A DNA stretch of 64,000 nucleotides from Juglans regia. Lineage: Eukaryota > Streptophyta > Magnoliopsida > Fagales > Juglandaceae. The stretch spans positions 4,340,001 through 4,404,000 of the forward strand of contig NC_049916.1 of the NCBI RefSeq assembly GCF_001411555.2, in the 5' to 3' direction. Of this stretch, positions 23,517-35,334 are shown piece after piece. The position numbers and the translations under genes are program-made. The notes beneath the pieces are model-generated. The model was not told the origin of the DNA. It saw only the letters and a list, made by a program, of their open reading frames with translations, and did not search any database. Position 1 is the stretch's first letter, and each line of letters starts with the position of its first letter.

Positions 23517-25826
23517 AGGAGTATCAGTCTCATTATCTCTTAAATTTGTACGAGTGTCACTTTCGAAGCAATCTATATAAGAGTTGACATATAATATAAC
23601 ATATAAAAATCAATATATTAGGATATGAACTGAAAATGATTCTATTTTTATGAAATTACAATCTAAAGTATGCATATCATATACTGCAGGGGATATTTAC
23701 ATGTCTACATTTAAGATCAATATGCTTCCAGGTTCCTAGAACATACGAAATGGGCAATCATAAAATGTGAAGATGACCTCAACGTAAAATATGAAGATGC
23801 AATTTAAAAGATTAAAACTAGACCCAAGGCAGCATTTTACTTGCAGTTGTTACTTTTTTGACAATCATTTAGAAACAAACTAGTATATGCTTTTCATCCT
23901 CTTCACTTAAATATATATGTAGTAAAACTAACTGCTGAGGCGGAAAACTTCCCCCCTTTACATGTATCTACATAGATATATATTTTTCTGGAAGGGGGTG
24001 TTGAAAATCCTTACTTTGCAGTACTAAATCCTTATTTTTCTGGAAGGGAGTTTTCTGTTTTCTTTGTTGTTTGATGATGAAAAAAACATGGCATTTGGCG
24101 GGTGGTGGGCAGATGGAATATAAAAAATGTTGTTTTGAGTATATAGATGTTTACATTCCTGGGCATGCAAAAACCAAGTAGAAATTGGGTATTATATATT
24201 CCTAGGCATCAAACAGCAAGATCCCAGTTCTTGCTATCTATATATGTGTGTGTTAATGGACAGCACCACTGTCACATGTATAAAATTGGGTTAAAATGTT
24301 TTTTTATTTTCTATTTCTTGAAAGAGAAACTAATAGGACATGAAACAAGGAAAATGGTATTTTGCAAAGGATGAAGTGACATAGGAGTGAGGAAGATGAC
24401 CCCGACAAAGGATCCTAGATATACTCTTACTTAATAAAGTATGACCTCTTAACTTCTAAAAGAAAAACACCAAACAAAGCAATAACACGGGACAGACCTA
24501 CTATATGCCTCTCATCTACGTTGTCAAATAGCTTGGTAGGTTCATGAGATACAATTTGACAGCAAATTATATTCACCGTCTATTATATTCAATGCTTGTT
24601 CTTGTAGATAGGAACATCAATGTATGGATGTTTGTGGCGCAAAGATCCACGTTCTTCAAAGGCTTTCGCCAAAATTTATTGAAGAATAGGTTCTTAGCTA
24701 TGGAAAAAATCTCTTACCCATAATAAAAACATGGCCAAAGTAAAAAAGCAACCAACCATAAACTTTAAACAGAAATAGTCATTCACAACCTCAGACAAGA
24801 ACACTGATCAGTTACCAACACTAAAATCAACTCTATGCAAGCCCCAACTTTACATGAAAAAATCCTGCACAACATCATTTATAATTGGTGGATTTTCCAT
24901 GCACCTCCAATATCCCTTCTTAATTAGCACCCAACCATCATAAAAATATGCATTTATGATGTTTGAGGTTTTAATGGGTTTTATTTTTAAGAATATAATT
25001 TGCCAAAGAAACTCTGGCTCACAAAACATGCCAACAACATCTCGTACATTGGACATAATAAAGCCCAAGATGACTCAAATTTAAGCATTATCGTAAAAAA
25101 GGTCAATATCTCTAGCTCAAACAAACAAACAAAATCCTTATAGTTTCAGTTATATCAAACTCTCTCCATCCTAATCATGGAGTTCACATTGACAAATTAA
25201 CAAATACCTTACCTGAAACCAAAAGAACCGAGAGCCTAGATCTGGACAAGCTCAAACTTGGGTTCCCATATCACCAAATCCAAGAATCACAACTTATGAG
25301 GAACAATTACATATATTGTTCAACAAACCAGTTCAACAAATACCTACTACAGATACCTCATATTGGTTTTTTTTCACAAACCAGTTCAACATTTCAACAG
25401 ACTTTGCAATCCAGAGAAAGTGCCCAACACAAAGTAGGGATTTCATGCAAAAATCCATAAAAAATTATGAACATCTAATACCCAAAAAAACACACGCACG
25501 CTCACACAAAGCACCAAACAAAGCTCGAAAACTTAAATCTTACCGAGAGAGAGAGAGAGAGAGATAGAGAGAATGCACCTCTGCGATGACCGTTGCGACC
25601 GGCGATGGTGAATGGTGACTAGGGTTTCCAGTGGAGAGGAGATTGTTTTCGTCTTCAGCGTCTTCAGCTCAGTAGCATTTTCGTATTCAGCTCAGGGTCG
25701 GTTTCGACGGGTTGTTTTTACTAAAACCCGATATTACACAATTGACCCGATGGCCCGTCTTTCACGGGTTGAAGAAATCGGTTCTAGCGGACGGGTCGGG
25801 CTTATGGCCCATTATGCACAGCCCTA
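22461..25826 (-). mobile_element. hAT element, 3'-truncated, inserted in the COMT-like copy
   Basis: The 5' terminus on the minus strand is at 25826 and reads TAGGGCTGTGCATAATGGGC, a typical hAT end, followed by CCCGACCCG-rich subterminal sequence. The element runs leftwards through a leader with a GA microsatellite (about 25546-25563) to the transposase. It stops abruptly in the middle of that gene at 22461, where COMT-like sequence begins. No matching 3' end or intact 8-bp duplication remains. Confidence 0.8.
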
Positions 25827-25996
25827 CAGGCGACTGCATATTCGATTCCTTCATCTTCTTCGTCAATGGGGGCTTGGTTTGCAGGGGAAGCCATTTTTTT
25901 GTTTTGAGGAAGTTCCTGTAGCACTGAGACTTATAGGGGAAGGGAACACGTCCCAACGATGGTTTGGGTTGGCTGATCATGCATGGCTGTCTCTTA

Positions 25997-26476
25997 TAGC
26001 ATTAGCATTGGATTGGCTATCCTATTCTTTAAATTTTGACTAATATGTAACTTTTTCACCTTTAGCTAATCATTCAAAACTTGAAGTCTACATTAGATTA
26101 GTCATCACGCTCTCTATAATAATAAAATATTATTATTTTTATTAATTTTTATTTTATTTTCATAATCTTTAATAATCTCCAACAAATCATATTCATTTTT
26201 ATTTTCACAATCTAACAATCTATAATATAATAATATAATATATATATAGATAGTAAAATCTCATATGAATAAAAATATCATATCTATAATATAATAATGT
26301 TAAAAAATACTTTTAGACTTGCTATAGTTCTTTTCATATTTGAAAAGAAGAATGGATTTACTGTAGCTTATAGTTTGGATGAAAATAATTTAGTTAATTC
26401 AATGTGAAACAAATATGGATGATGTTTGCTAAATTTAAAGATGAAAAGGCATTTGGCTAATCCAATGCCAATGCTC
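25997..26476. mobile_element. Tourist-like MITE, GAGCATT family (TSD TTA)
   Basis: Flanked by TTA at 25994-25996 and 26477-26479. The left end TAGCATTAGCATTGGATTGG matches, position by position, the inverted right end GAGCATTGGCATTGGATTAG. It sits in the upstream region of the broken COMT-like copy. The equivalent sites at about 16890 and 18248 lack it, serving as natural empty sites. Confidence 0.8.
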
Positions 26477-26562
26477 TTATGATACCGAAGATGAATGGTC
26501 TTGGACTAACCAAATTTTGAAAAGTAGCCTCGCTCTGTCTCAATCCCTGTCCGCTTTGTTAG

Positions 26563-27113
26563 ACCATCTTTAATGGATTAGTCAAAGTTAAAAGAACATT
26601 TTTAATAAATATAAAATAAATTTAACTTTTGACTATTTCATTCGTATAAATTTTTATGTTAGAATAACTATTTTTTCATTATATAATAATAAAATAATAT
26701 AATGAAAATTTAGTTTTGATTATTCATATCAAATCTTCACATTGAATTATCTATTTAGTCATTATATAGTAATGAGTAACTAATAATTTAAAAAATATTT
26801 AATTTTTTTAATTATTAATTTATTTTATTTTATCATATTTTACTATTCTACTTATTATATATTAATTAATAATCATATTCTAATTAAATTAATATATTAC
26901 TAACTCAAATTAATATATCAATTGTGATAAAATATGTGATAGAAAGAAAGAGAGAGATATTTGATGTATGTACAATAACTTTTAAATTTAAAAAATTTTT
27001 TGAAAATCATTATAACTATTTAGAATTTAACGGATCCATTGTAAATATATTTTATTCTCTAATAATTAAATATTTAATAAATTTAACTTTTAATTAATTT
27101 ATTGAGAATTCTC
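26563..27113. mobile_element. Tourist-like MITE, GAGCATT family, second copy
   Basis: Left end GACCATCTTTAATGGATTAG after TTA at 26560-26562. The inverted right end is GAGAATTCTCAATAAATTAA, followed by TAA, so the duplication is decayed. AT-rich and non-coding. Confidence 0.6.
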
Positions 27114-28799
27114 TAAAAATATATTATGAAATTCAGGTATTTTGCAAACAAGTGCCACCGCACAAGTGGCATGTAATCGGGGTGACGTGGCATCTGTAAG
27201 GGAAAAAAAGAAAAGAAAGAACAAAAATAAAAAAGAAAAAGACAAAGACAAAAAACAGACTTTTATGTAAAGTAATTCTATATTCAGTGTGTACAAGTGT
27301 GTATGATTATTTTGAAAAAAAGTATATGATTTATTATTAAAATATTAATTTTTTTTATATAAATTTTATATTTTTTTAATTTTTTTAAAAATGATCAGAA
27401 AGAAAAAAAAAAAGCCTTTTCTGGACTGCTAGTTGTAAAATTAATTTTTTTTTATTCATATTTTTTTAATATATTTAAATATTTTTTTAAAAAAATATAT
27501 AAATATATTTAAAATCATTTTTTCTATCATTCGGTAAAAAAATAAAAAAAAAACAACCGAACGGTCAAACCGAGCGGTATGATTTGAGCGGCATAGTAGA
27601 CTTTCCCTTCTCTGGAAAGCATTTATCTCCCAAGAAAACCAAACCCACGTTAGAAGTCATCTCTTGTCGTGGCAGATTGATAAGGAACTTGGATGGGATC
27701 GAAGCCCAATAATAGGAGTTAGAAAAAAATCATGTTTAGATTTTCAATGGGAAAAGGAGAAATTTTAGCACTTGAGTTTGTTGAAACTTGGAATCTTGCT
27801 TGCATCGAAATGGACGGAATTGGTTTGCGGAGTTGAGTTCGCTTTCAAAAACCAATAAAAATTTGACATGTCACATCATTTCATATTTTTTATTTTATTT
27901 TATGAAGTTTGAAATTTAAAATTTTCAAAAGGTTAATTTATAATTCAAATAATACAGTTGAATGGAAAAATCTACTTTACCTCTTAATTTGACCGCTCGA
28001 TAATTTTTATTTTTTATTTTATTTAAAGTGATTTTAAATATATTGATGTATTTTTTTATTTTTTAAAAATATTTATATGTATTAAAAAATATGAATAAAA
28101 AAATAACTACAAAATAACTATATGCCAAAATAAGTGTATTATTCTGGACGGCAAAGAAACCCGTCTCATAGTTGAATTTTGAAAAACAGAATTCAAATCC
28201 AGACATCTATCTATATGGTCCCTAGACATTGCCCTTTTTGTAATTTTTTTTTAAAAAAAAAAAAAGCTTTGGAGGTAATGAAGTCATAAACTAAAAAAAA
28301 TATAAAAAAAAATCACAAAAATAAATCTATAAATTGAAATAGTTTCATATGATACGTTATATCTATTTTATAATAAAATTAATTTTACAATTTAACGTAT
28401 AACAACAAGTCACACCAATTTATAGATGATATTAATGTTGATGATATAATTATATATAAAAAAGAAGATAAATACATCATATAATTACTATAACATTTAA
28501 TGTTGTCATGTATGATTTTTTTACACCAGGCCACCCACAGACCAAATGAAAAGGGATACACAATTGCCAATTAGCCTAATGGCACAAGATCCATTAGGCC
28601 AATAGCCTAATCTTCAAAATGAGATTATGGGTTGGACCCCCCCTCCCCCAACATATTAAAAAAAGAGTAATGTTATATGTACTCATAGTTTTACTTACTT
28701 ATTTTGTTAGTTTTATTTTGAAACTCAAATTTTGAATTCTAAATTTTATGATTTTCAACATATCAATAACTGACATATGAAAAAAAAAATCCTCTTTAT
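27114..28799. other. Intergenic part of the duplicated block
   Basis: AT-rich; contains 28185-28290, similar to 21105-21250, and a foldback repeat at 28310-28400. No gene recognised. Confidence 0.45.
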
Positions 28800-28995
28800 T
28801 TTTAGGAAATTTCTCAACTCATTTCATCTCATCTAATCATTACAATTTTCTCAAATTTTCATACAAAATAAAATAAACAATTCAATTTTTTCAAATCTCA
28901 AAATAAAAATAATATTAAAAATATATATTCTAACAATATTTTATTCAAATTTTTAACTTTAATTTCAATTTATTTCATCTCATATGCGAAAACAA
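28800..28995. mobile_element. GATGAG-family MITE, inverted
   Basis: Begins TTTCTCAACTCATTTCATCTCA and ends ATTTCATCTCATATGCGAAAAC, with the usual AT-rich TTTTTCAAATCTCAAAATAA interior of this family. The ends are decayed. Confidence 0.5.
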
Positions 28996-29165
28996 ATGAG
29001 GTCGTAAGTTTTGTATAAATACATTTAACATTTTTCTTTAAAAAAAAAAAATACACAATAGCATATGTAAGGATGATATTGTTTACCCATTTTCTTATTT
29101 GGGGGGAGTTCGTCAAGATTTTATAAAATAAATATTTTTTTTTGTAAATATTTAATATTGTGTCT

Positions 29166-29987
29166 TTCACTTTATATTAGAGAACGGAAAAAGCTTAGGA
29201 ACGGTCGGGTGACTATCTCATATTCACACCAGCCAATAGGACTTAAACATCTGTGAAGTGTATTTCTCTTACAATAAACCACAATCCATTGAATCAAGTC
29301 AGTGTTTTCCTCTCCCTGATTCGCCCTCTCACCTTTTCCCTCTTCTTTCTCTCCTCTCCCCGATTCTCCCTTCTCTATTCTCTTGCCCGCACCTCCATTG
29401 AATGCTTTGGAACGACAAGAAGCAACGAACCTATCAAGTTTTTTGGTTTATTATGCAATCTGTACGTCTGGGTCGATTTAGTGTCAATTTTTTTCTAGTA
29501 CTGTCGTTTAGTTTTCTTCATATTTCAGTGGTTTAAATCTGCGAGTTTCTTCATATTTCAATGGCTGAAGTAGTTTAATCGAATTTATAGAAGATCATTA
29601 TATAATTTTCTAGTTCTTCAAGCAGGTTGGGATGCGAGGATCTGCAGGGGATCTAATTTGCAGCAAGTAGGAACACTCCCAAGTCTTTGACATTCCCATG
29701 AGAGCCACCAATATCAACAGCACTATCAATGCAAACTTCAACACAAACCTCTCGATCAGAGTTTCCATTCTGACCTAGTTTTTTATTGTATGAAATTTGT
29801 CTATTCAAATCATTTTTCTGTATACAATATAAAGAACTATGCTTGGTAGTACTTACAAATCTTGACACTTGAGAATCTTTTTGTGCCGGCTTGCTTCCAT
29901 GTGATGTTAGATCTTTGCATTTTGAGCGGCCCATGGCATTTATAACTCTGGAATTGCATTTGTGGTGCAATTAATTGAATCAGTCAT

Positions 29988-29992
<5 letters not shown>
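29166..29992. other. Unassigned segment with weak open frames
   Basis: Lies just past the end of the duplicated block. Pyrimidine-rich 29310-29400 could be a leader, and a 105-codon minus-strand frame (29653-29970) shows no recognised domain. An (AT)n tract follows at 29993-30021. Confidence 0.3.

Positions 29993-30021
<29 letters not shown>
29993..30021. repeat. (AT)n microsatellite
   Basis: An uninterrupted run of about 14 AT dinucleotides. Confidence 0.9.
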
Positions 30022-30029
<8 letters not shown>

Positions 30030-30827
30030 TTTAGAGGAAAAACAAAACAAAAACGTTAAATTATAGGCTGTCAGGTCAGTTTTTATTGCTGTATTGGTGT
30101 TATTTATTTATTTTCCATCTGACGGCTGAAGGCTGAAGAAGCAAAGACAACTGAGAAGTTGTTTTATTAGAAAAATAATTATATTTGTACTGTCCTTCTC
30201 AATCTCAACTGGCTATAAGATATCATCAACACAACCAACACAGAAAATATATCATAATTAATATTGGCAGAGTAACTATAGATATAAATTTTAAATAGAT
30301 GAATTTTATTTTATTTTATATAAAAAAAAGTGCATTTTACTTTAAAATATTAATTTTTTTTTTTATAATTTTTAAGGTGAGATTTATTTTATACCGAGAT
30401 TTTAATAAGATTTATACAAATCATTTATCGTATTGGTAACATGTCTAGCTCTATGACCAAAGAGAAACACATGTATGCTACACTTCATAACATTATTTAA
30501 TTAATAATGTATTCTTTCATTTTACATCTGGCAATCATCTATATGATAGTATCATGTCATAAAAAATATTAATATTTTTTTATTTACATTTTAAATTTGA
30601 CATAACTGTATTCAAATTATAAATAGAATCATATGTCACACAATGCCATGGCCTTGTTCTCTCTCTTTATAATCAAACATTCTTTAAAATAATTCAGAAA
30701 TACAAGAGGAGAAAGTGGGATTCCCCATAAAAAAAAACCCTATTACAATGATTGCAATGCTAGGAGAGAAAGAGAGTAAGTTACAAAAAGAAGGCAATGA
30801 ACCATAAGTTCTTACTTATGTTACTTA

Positions 30828-31388
30828 GAGTATTCTTATTGGATTAACTAAAAGTTAAATCTAATGAGTATTTAGCTATTAAATAATAAAATACGTTCAT
30901 ATTAGATTAGTCAAATTTTAAATATTTAGAATTTAGCTACAGTGATTTTTAAAAATTTTTTCAAATTTAAAGGTTACTGTATATATATCAAATATATATT
31001 TTATTAATTATTTCTCTCACCCTTTCTTTCTATCACATATTTTATCACAATTAATATATTAATTTAATAAGAACATGATTATTAATTAACATATAATAAG
31101 TAAAATAGTAAAATATGATAAAATTAAATAAATTAATAATTAAAAAAATTAAATATTTTTGAAATTATTAGTTATTCATTACCATATAATGAATAAATGT
31201 ATAATCTAATGTGGAGATTTAATGTGAATAACTAAAATAAAATTTATCTTATATTATTTTATTATTATATAATAAAAAAATAGCTATTCCAATATGGAGA
31301 TTTATGTGAATAAAATAGTCAAAAATTAAATTTCTCTTACATTCATCAAAACTGTCCTTTAATTTTGGTTAATCTAATGAGAGTGCTC
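30828..31388. mobile_element. Tourist-like MITE, GAGCATT family, third copy (TSD TTA)
   Basis: TTA at 30825-30827 and 31389-31391. The ends are GAGTATTCTTATTGGATTAA and, inverted, GAGCACTCTCATTAGATTAA. The interior shares the CTACAGTGATTTTTAAA and TTTCTATCACATATTTTATC blocks with the copy at 26563-27113. Confidence 0.8.
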
Positions 31389-31546
31389 TTAGTAGAGCCA
31401 AGAAGGAGACTACTGAAGCCAATTCAATATGGTTGCATTTGGATAGTGAGGTATTCTGAGATATTTTGTGAATAATAGTAAAAAAATGATGACCTATTTT
31501 CATCTATTTCTCCAAAGCAATTCATTCATTTAACCTTGATAAGTGG

Positions 31547-31752
31547 TTTGGATTCATAAATGAGTTGAAATGAATTGAGATGATTTATAAATAGTAAAAT
31601 AAAAGTTGAGTTATTTATTATATTTTGTGTATAAATTTAAGAAAGTTATTTTAGAATTTGAAAAAGTTGAATTGTTTATTATATTTTGTATAAAAATTTA
31701 AAAAACTTGTAATAATGAGATGAGTTGAGATTGTTTGTGAATGCAAACGAAG
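31547..31752. mobile_element. GATGAG-family MITE
   Basis: Left end GGTTTGGATTCATAAATGAG, right end (inverted) CGTTTGCATTCACAAACAAT. The interior carries two copies of TTGAATTGTTTATTATATTTTG-like sequence. A partial relative lies at 31430-31500. Confidence 0.6.
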
Positions 31753-31847
31753 CTGAAATGAAATGAAAGATCATGATGGTCACATCAATAGCAAGCAATG
31801 CTGCAATGGAAATGGGATTTGATGGATGAATATGGAGCACTGTATAT

Positions 31848-32177
31848 CAATATTTTGAATATCGTACCGGACGTTGTACCGGTCAAGACACTGGAATGAA
31901 ATATTTCGGTACTGGTACCGTTTCGGGATAGTTGATATATAAATAAATTATATTCCAAAATAATAATCTATATATAAATACATATATATAAATTATAAAT
32001 AGTCTAGTCTGAATTGGAGGTTAAAAAATGAGCTTGTAGTTTAAAAAAATTAAAAAAAAAAAAAAAAGGAAGGCCGAAATATCGGCCGGTACAGTTTCAG
32101 CCGGTACGAAATACAGGTAGTACTTGTGTTGGCCCAGTGGGCGTTACGATAAATACGGTACGATTTTCACAACTATG
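31848..32177. mobile_element. Small non-autonomous hAT-type element (TSD CTGTATAT)
   Basis: Perfect 8-bp direct repeats CTGTATAT at 31840-31847 and 32178-32185. The imperfect inverted ends are CAATATTTTGAATATCGTAC at the left and CATAGTTGTGAAAATCGTAC, inverted, at the right. The subterminal zones contain repeated GTACCGG/CCGGTAC. No coding capacity. Confidence 0.8.
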
Positions 32178-32185
32178 CTGTATAT

Positions 32186-33302
32186 CATGTGCAACATGTG
32201 CCATGAAATAACACTTCAATATGATTCTGATTCCCTAAATCATTGCAAATTGGATGTACATATAAGTGAAACTTGGATGCAAAATATCTTCTCTGAGAAA
32301 TTGCTTGAACATGCAGATTGGACACGTGTCCAATGAAGCAAACTAAATGAGGTCTAGGGACTTTTGGAAAGGGAGGGAAATTTTCCGGCTGCCATTTATA
32401 TATACATTACCATAAATGAGGTTAATTAATTAAATTTACAATTTTTATTAAAAAAAAAAAGAAGAAGGAATGGTTTGTTTATTGTTAGAATTTCCTTTAC
32501 AGATGTGGAGAATCTGAAAAATTGAAAATCGGACAAAATAATCTGAAACTGAATTGTTCATCCTTTAAACAATTTTTTAAATTTTTATATTTTATTTACT
32601 TCCTCATTTTCATTTATGTTTATATTTCAATACATATTCTTTTTATTATTCGTCATTTAAAACACCTCTATTTTATTTTTTTCTCAAAAGTATATTGGAA
32701 ATATTATTTATCTAATTTTTTTATATTTTGATTTTATTTTTAATTTTTATTTGGCTTATATATTTTTATTTTGTATGTATATGACTGAATTATATTATAT
32801 TGTATATAATAATATATTGTAAATATAAAAAAAATATATGGATATTACAAATTTATTGGTAGAAATAAAATGTTTAAAAATAATAAAAAAAATATTATTT
32901 AAATAATATAAAAAAAATAGATAAATTAATATATAATATACTGTAAAAATAAGTATTTAAAAAGAAAATAATTTGATAACGTATTTTAAAAGGATTAGAT
33001 GAGAATGCTCTTACATACGTGGGAGATCGTACGAAGAATCCAGCGTTTCATCATCAAAAGAGATCGTAGTGATTGTTTACCAGATCTCTCCCCGAGAAAA
33101 AGCCATAACTAGGCAGGGATTCCCGTGATACTTTAACCTGCTTAATGGTCTTTATGCCAAAAATCGAAGGCTTTGCATCATCACTTCCCCCACCACTTTC
33201 TACTCCTTTAAACCCCCACCCATCCCTCTTTTTGTCTCTCTCTCTCTCTCTCTCTCTGTTCTCTCACTATAATAATCATACACAACTCCCCATTTCATTT
33301 CA
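32186..33302. other. AT-rich DNA leading to the stress-protein promoter
   Basis: Positions 32400-33000 are extremely AT-rich with no gene. A right end of the GAGCATT MITE family is visible at about 32992-33012 without a left partner. Positions 33180-33302 are pyrimidine-rich with a (CT)n tract at about 33234-33258 and probably belong to the promoter or leader of the gene at 33994. Confidence 0.45.
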
Positions 33303-33310
33303 GCTCCAAC

Positions 33311-33883
33311 TAGGGGTGTCAATATGTCACACGACCCATTAACCCAACACGAACACGACACGATAAAAGCGGGTTAGGGTTTACTCTTAACGGGTTCGGG
33401 TCAAAACGGGTTGACCCGTTAAGACACGATAGCTTAACGGGTTGATAACGGGTCAACCCGTTATGACCCGTTATAACCTGTTATGACCCGTTAAGAAAGT
33501 TAAAATTACAATTATACCCTTATACCTAAAAAATAAAATTGTTGAGATTTTAATTTAGATATTTTTATTGTTTAGATTGTAATTTTGGACTTGTAGTTAG
33601 TTTTATATTTTGTATAGATATTGTGATTTTAACATTTATATAAAATTATGCTAAACTTAACTAGATTAAGGAGGTTAATTTTGGGTTTGTTTCAATCCAT
33701 TTACATAAATAGGTCAAAACGGGTTGACACGACACGACCCGTTATGTTATTGGGTCGTGTTAGGGTTTGAGATTTTGACACGATAAGCTTAACGGGTCGG
33801 GTTAGGGTTGACCTATATAGTATAATATACATGTCTTGACACGACACGAACACGACCCGTTAACACGATTTGACACCCCTAGC
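33311..33883. mobile_element. Non-autonomous hAT element upstream of the stress-protein gene (TSD GCTCCAAC)
   Basis: Perfect 8-bp direct repeats GCTCCAAC at 33303-33310 and 33884-33891. The terminal inverted repeats TAGGGGTGTCAA and TTGACACCCCTA are perfect over 12 bp. The interior is built of ACACGACCC / GGGTTGACCCGTT units. It is the same family as 46703-47373. It lies about 100 bp before the start codon at 33994, within a CT-rich stretch that it splits. Confidence 0.93.
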
Positions 33884-33993
33884 TCCAACCCCCCCTCCCC
33901 CTCCCTCTCCCCATTCTCTCTCTAGAATTCTACTGCTAGACCTCTACTGTATCTTCAGTTATTCACGAACGTTGAGCAACCGGTTTCGTAAAA

Positions 33994-35334
33994 ATGCCAG
34001 GTTCAGTTTCCTTTCTGAAGCAGTTACGTGGAAGAGAGGCTTGGAAATCAACATCCAGCAGGTGGGGTGGGACAAACAAGTATAGTGCTGGTGGGAGCTG
34101 TGGTAATGGCGGATGTGAGGAAAGTCTGAAGCAAATGGAAGGCTTGAACATGTATGGAGGAGGTGATCATCAGAATGCAGGTGGGTCCTCGGTAACGAGG
34201 AAGAGAGTGATGGTGGTGGTGGATCAGAGCTCACATTCCAAGCATGCATTGATGTGGGCACTCAACTACGTAGCCAACAAGGGTGATTTTCTCACTCTCC
34301 TTCACATCGTTCCTGCAGCTGCTTCTAGTAAGGGTTCTGAAAGGGCCTCTCATGAGTCCTCTTCTTGTTCTCCTTACCTGGCCAACTCTCTTGGCTCTCT
34401 TTGTAAGGCTTGCAGGCCTGAGGTACGTGTTTGTGTTTGTCCTCTTTGAAAGGGTCATGTTCAAGTGAGTATATTGTATGTATGCTTTCCTCATATCTTT
34501 TTGGGTTTTGGAGTGAACATTAGAATAAATAAAGAGCTAAGCTCAAATGGGTATTGCATTCTCTTCTCCTTCTTGCCTTTTCTTTCTGTTTTTGATAGAT
34601 CCCATATGTTGAGAATTAAAAGAGAAAGTTATAGGGGCATCCTTACTGTATTTGATAGATCTTGGTCGTCTTCTTTTACCTTCCAATTCTTTCAAGGGGG
34701 GGCATATTTTCAGCTTTTTTTAAAGTTTTGTTTTTGCTTTTGTTTTACCTTTTTTAACCAAAAAAAGAAGGGGAATTAGATACAGATTTCATTTTTCAGA
34801 TGCTTTTTTAGTTTTCATATCAGTTGCCTTCTTTCCTTTCCAGAGCTAGAGAAATAGAGATTGGTCTAGAATTTTCAAAGTCTTCTAGCCAGAATTGAGT
34901 TTACTTGCTTGACTGGGTGTAATATTTCAGGTGGAAGTAGAAACACTGGTTATTCAAGGCCCAAAACTGGCAACAGTGATGAGCCAAGTGAAGAAGCTGG
35001 ACGTGTCTGTGTTGGTGCTGGGTCAGAAGAAGCCATCTCTAGTAATCAGCTGGTGGGTCAAAATCCAACCGTCCGATCTTCGTCTTCTTCCTATTCCCAC
35101 CCTGTGATGTTTTGATCTCAAGCTTAGAGATCTTGACTTCGTTTTTTATTATCATTTATTTAATAATGGTGGGATTTGTGCAGCCTATGTGGGACCAGCA
35201 GCACAGAAGAGTTTGTGGAGCGGTGCATTAACAACGCGGAGTGCTTGACTCTGGGAGTAAGGAAGCAGAGCCGAGGCATGGGTGGCTACCTAATCAGCAC
35301 CAGATGGCAGAAGAACTTCTGGCTCTTGGCTTAA
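33994..35334 (+). CDS. Universal stress protein A-like (USP/adenine-nucleotide hydrolase fold) protein
   Basis: Three exons (33994-34422, 34931-35052, 35184-35334) join with GT/AG ends to 233 residues. A basic, Gly/Ser-rich N-terminus of about 67 residues precedes the USP fold. The first strand is KRVMVVVDQSSHSKHALMWA, followed by the helix ALNYV and strand FLTLLHIVPAA. After a Ser-rich loop, exon 2 gives VEVETLVIQGP and KKLDVSVLVLGQKKPSLVIS. Exon 3 ends with CINNAECLTLGVRKQSRGMG, then GYLISTRWQKNFWLLA. The glycine-rich ATP loop typical of ATP-binding USPs is not visible, so nucleotide binding is doubtful. This resembles the short plant USP-like proteins of unknown role. The start follows a pyrimidine-rich leader. 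Confidence 0.88.

Larger units (their letters stand above)
22066..25920 (-). pseudogene. Second COMT-like copy, exon 1 only, split by an hAT element
   Basis: Positions 22066-22430 match intron 1 and the 3' three-quarters of exon 1 of the intact COMT-like gene, on the same strand, and 25835-25893 match the first codons including the ATG. Roughly 40 bp of exon 1 between them is missing, and the gap is filled by hAT sequence (22461-25826). Exons 2-4 are absent: the similarity stops inside intron 1. Small indels have accumulated, such as the shortened GGG run in exon 1. The upstream sequence (25894-26562) is also shared with the intact gene. This is a dead partial duplicate. Confidence 0.88.

Noticed and set aside
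25612..26043. 143-codon plus-strand frame
   Set aside because: A mosaic of the hAT 5' end and antisense COMT-like exon 1 and promoter; not a gene.
29653..29970. 105-codon minus-strand frame
   Set aside because: No domain or homologue recognised and no splice context; kept only as part of an unassigned segment.
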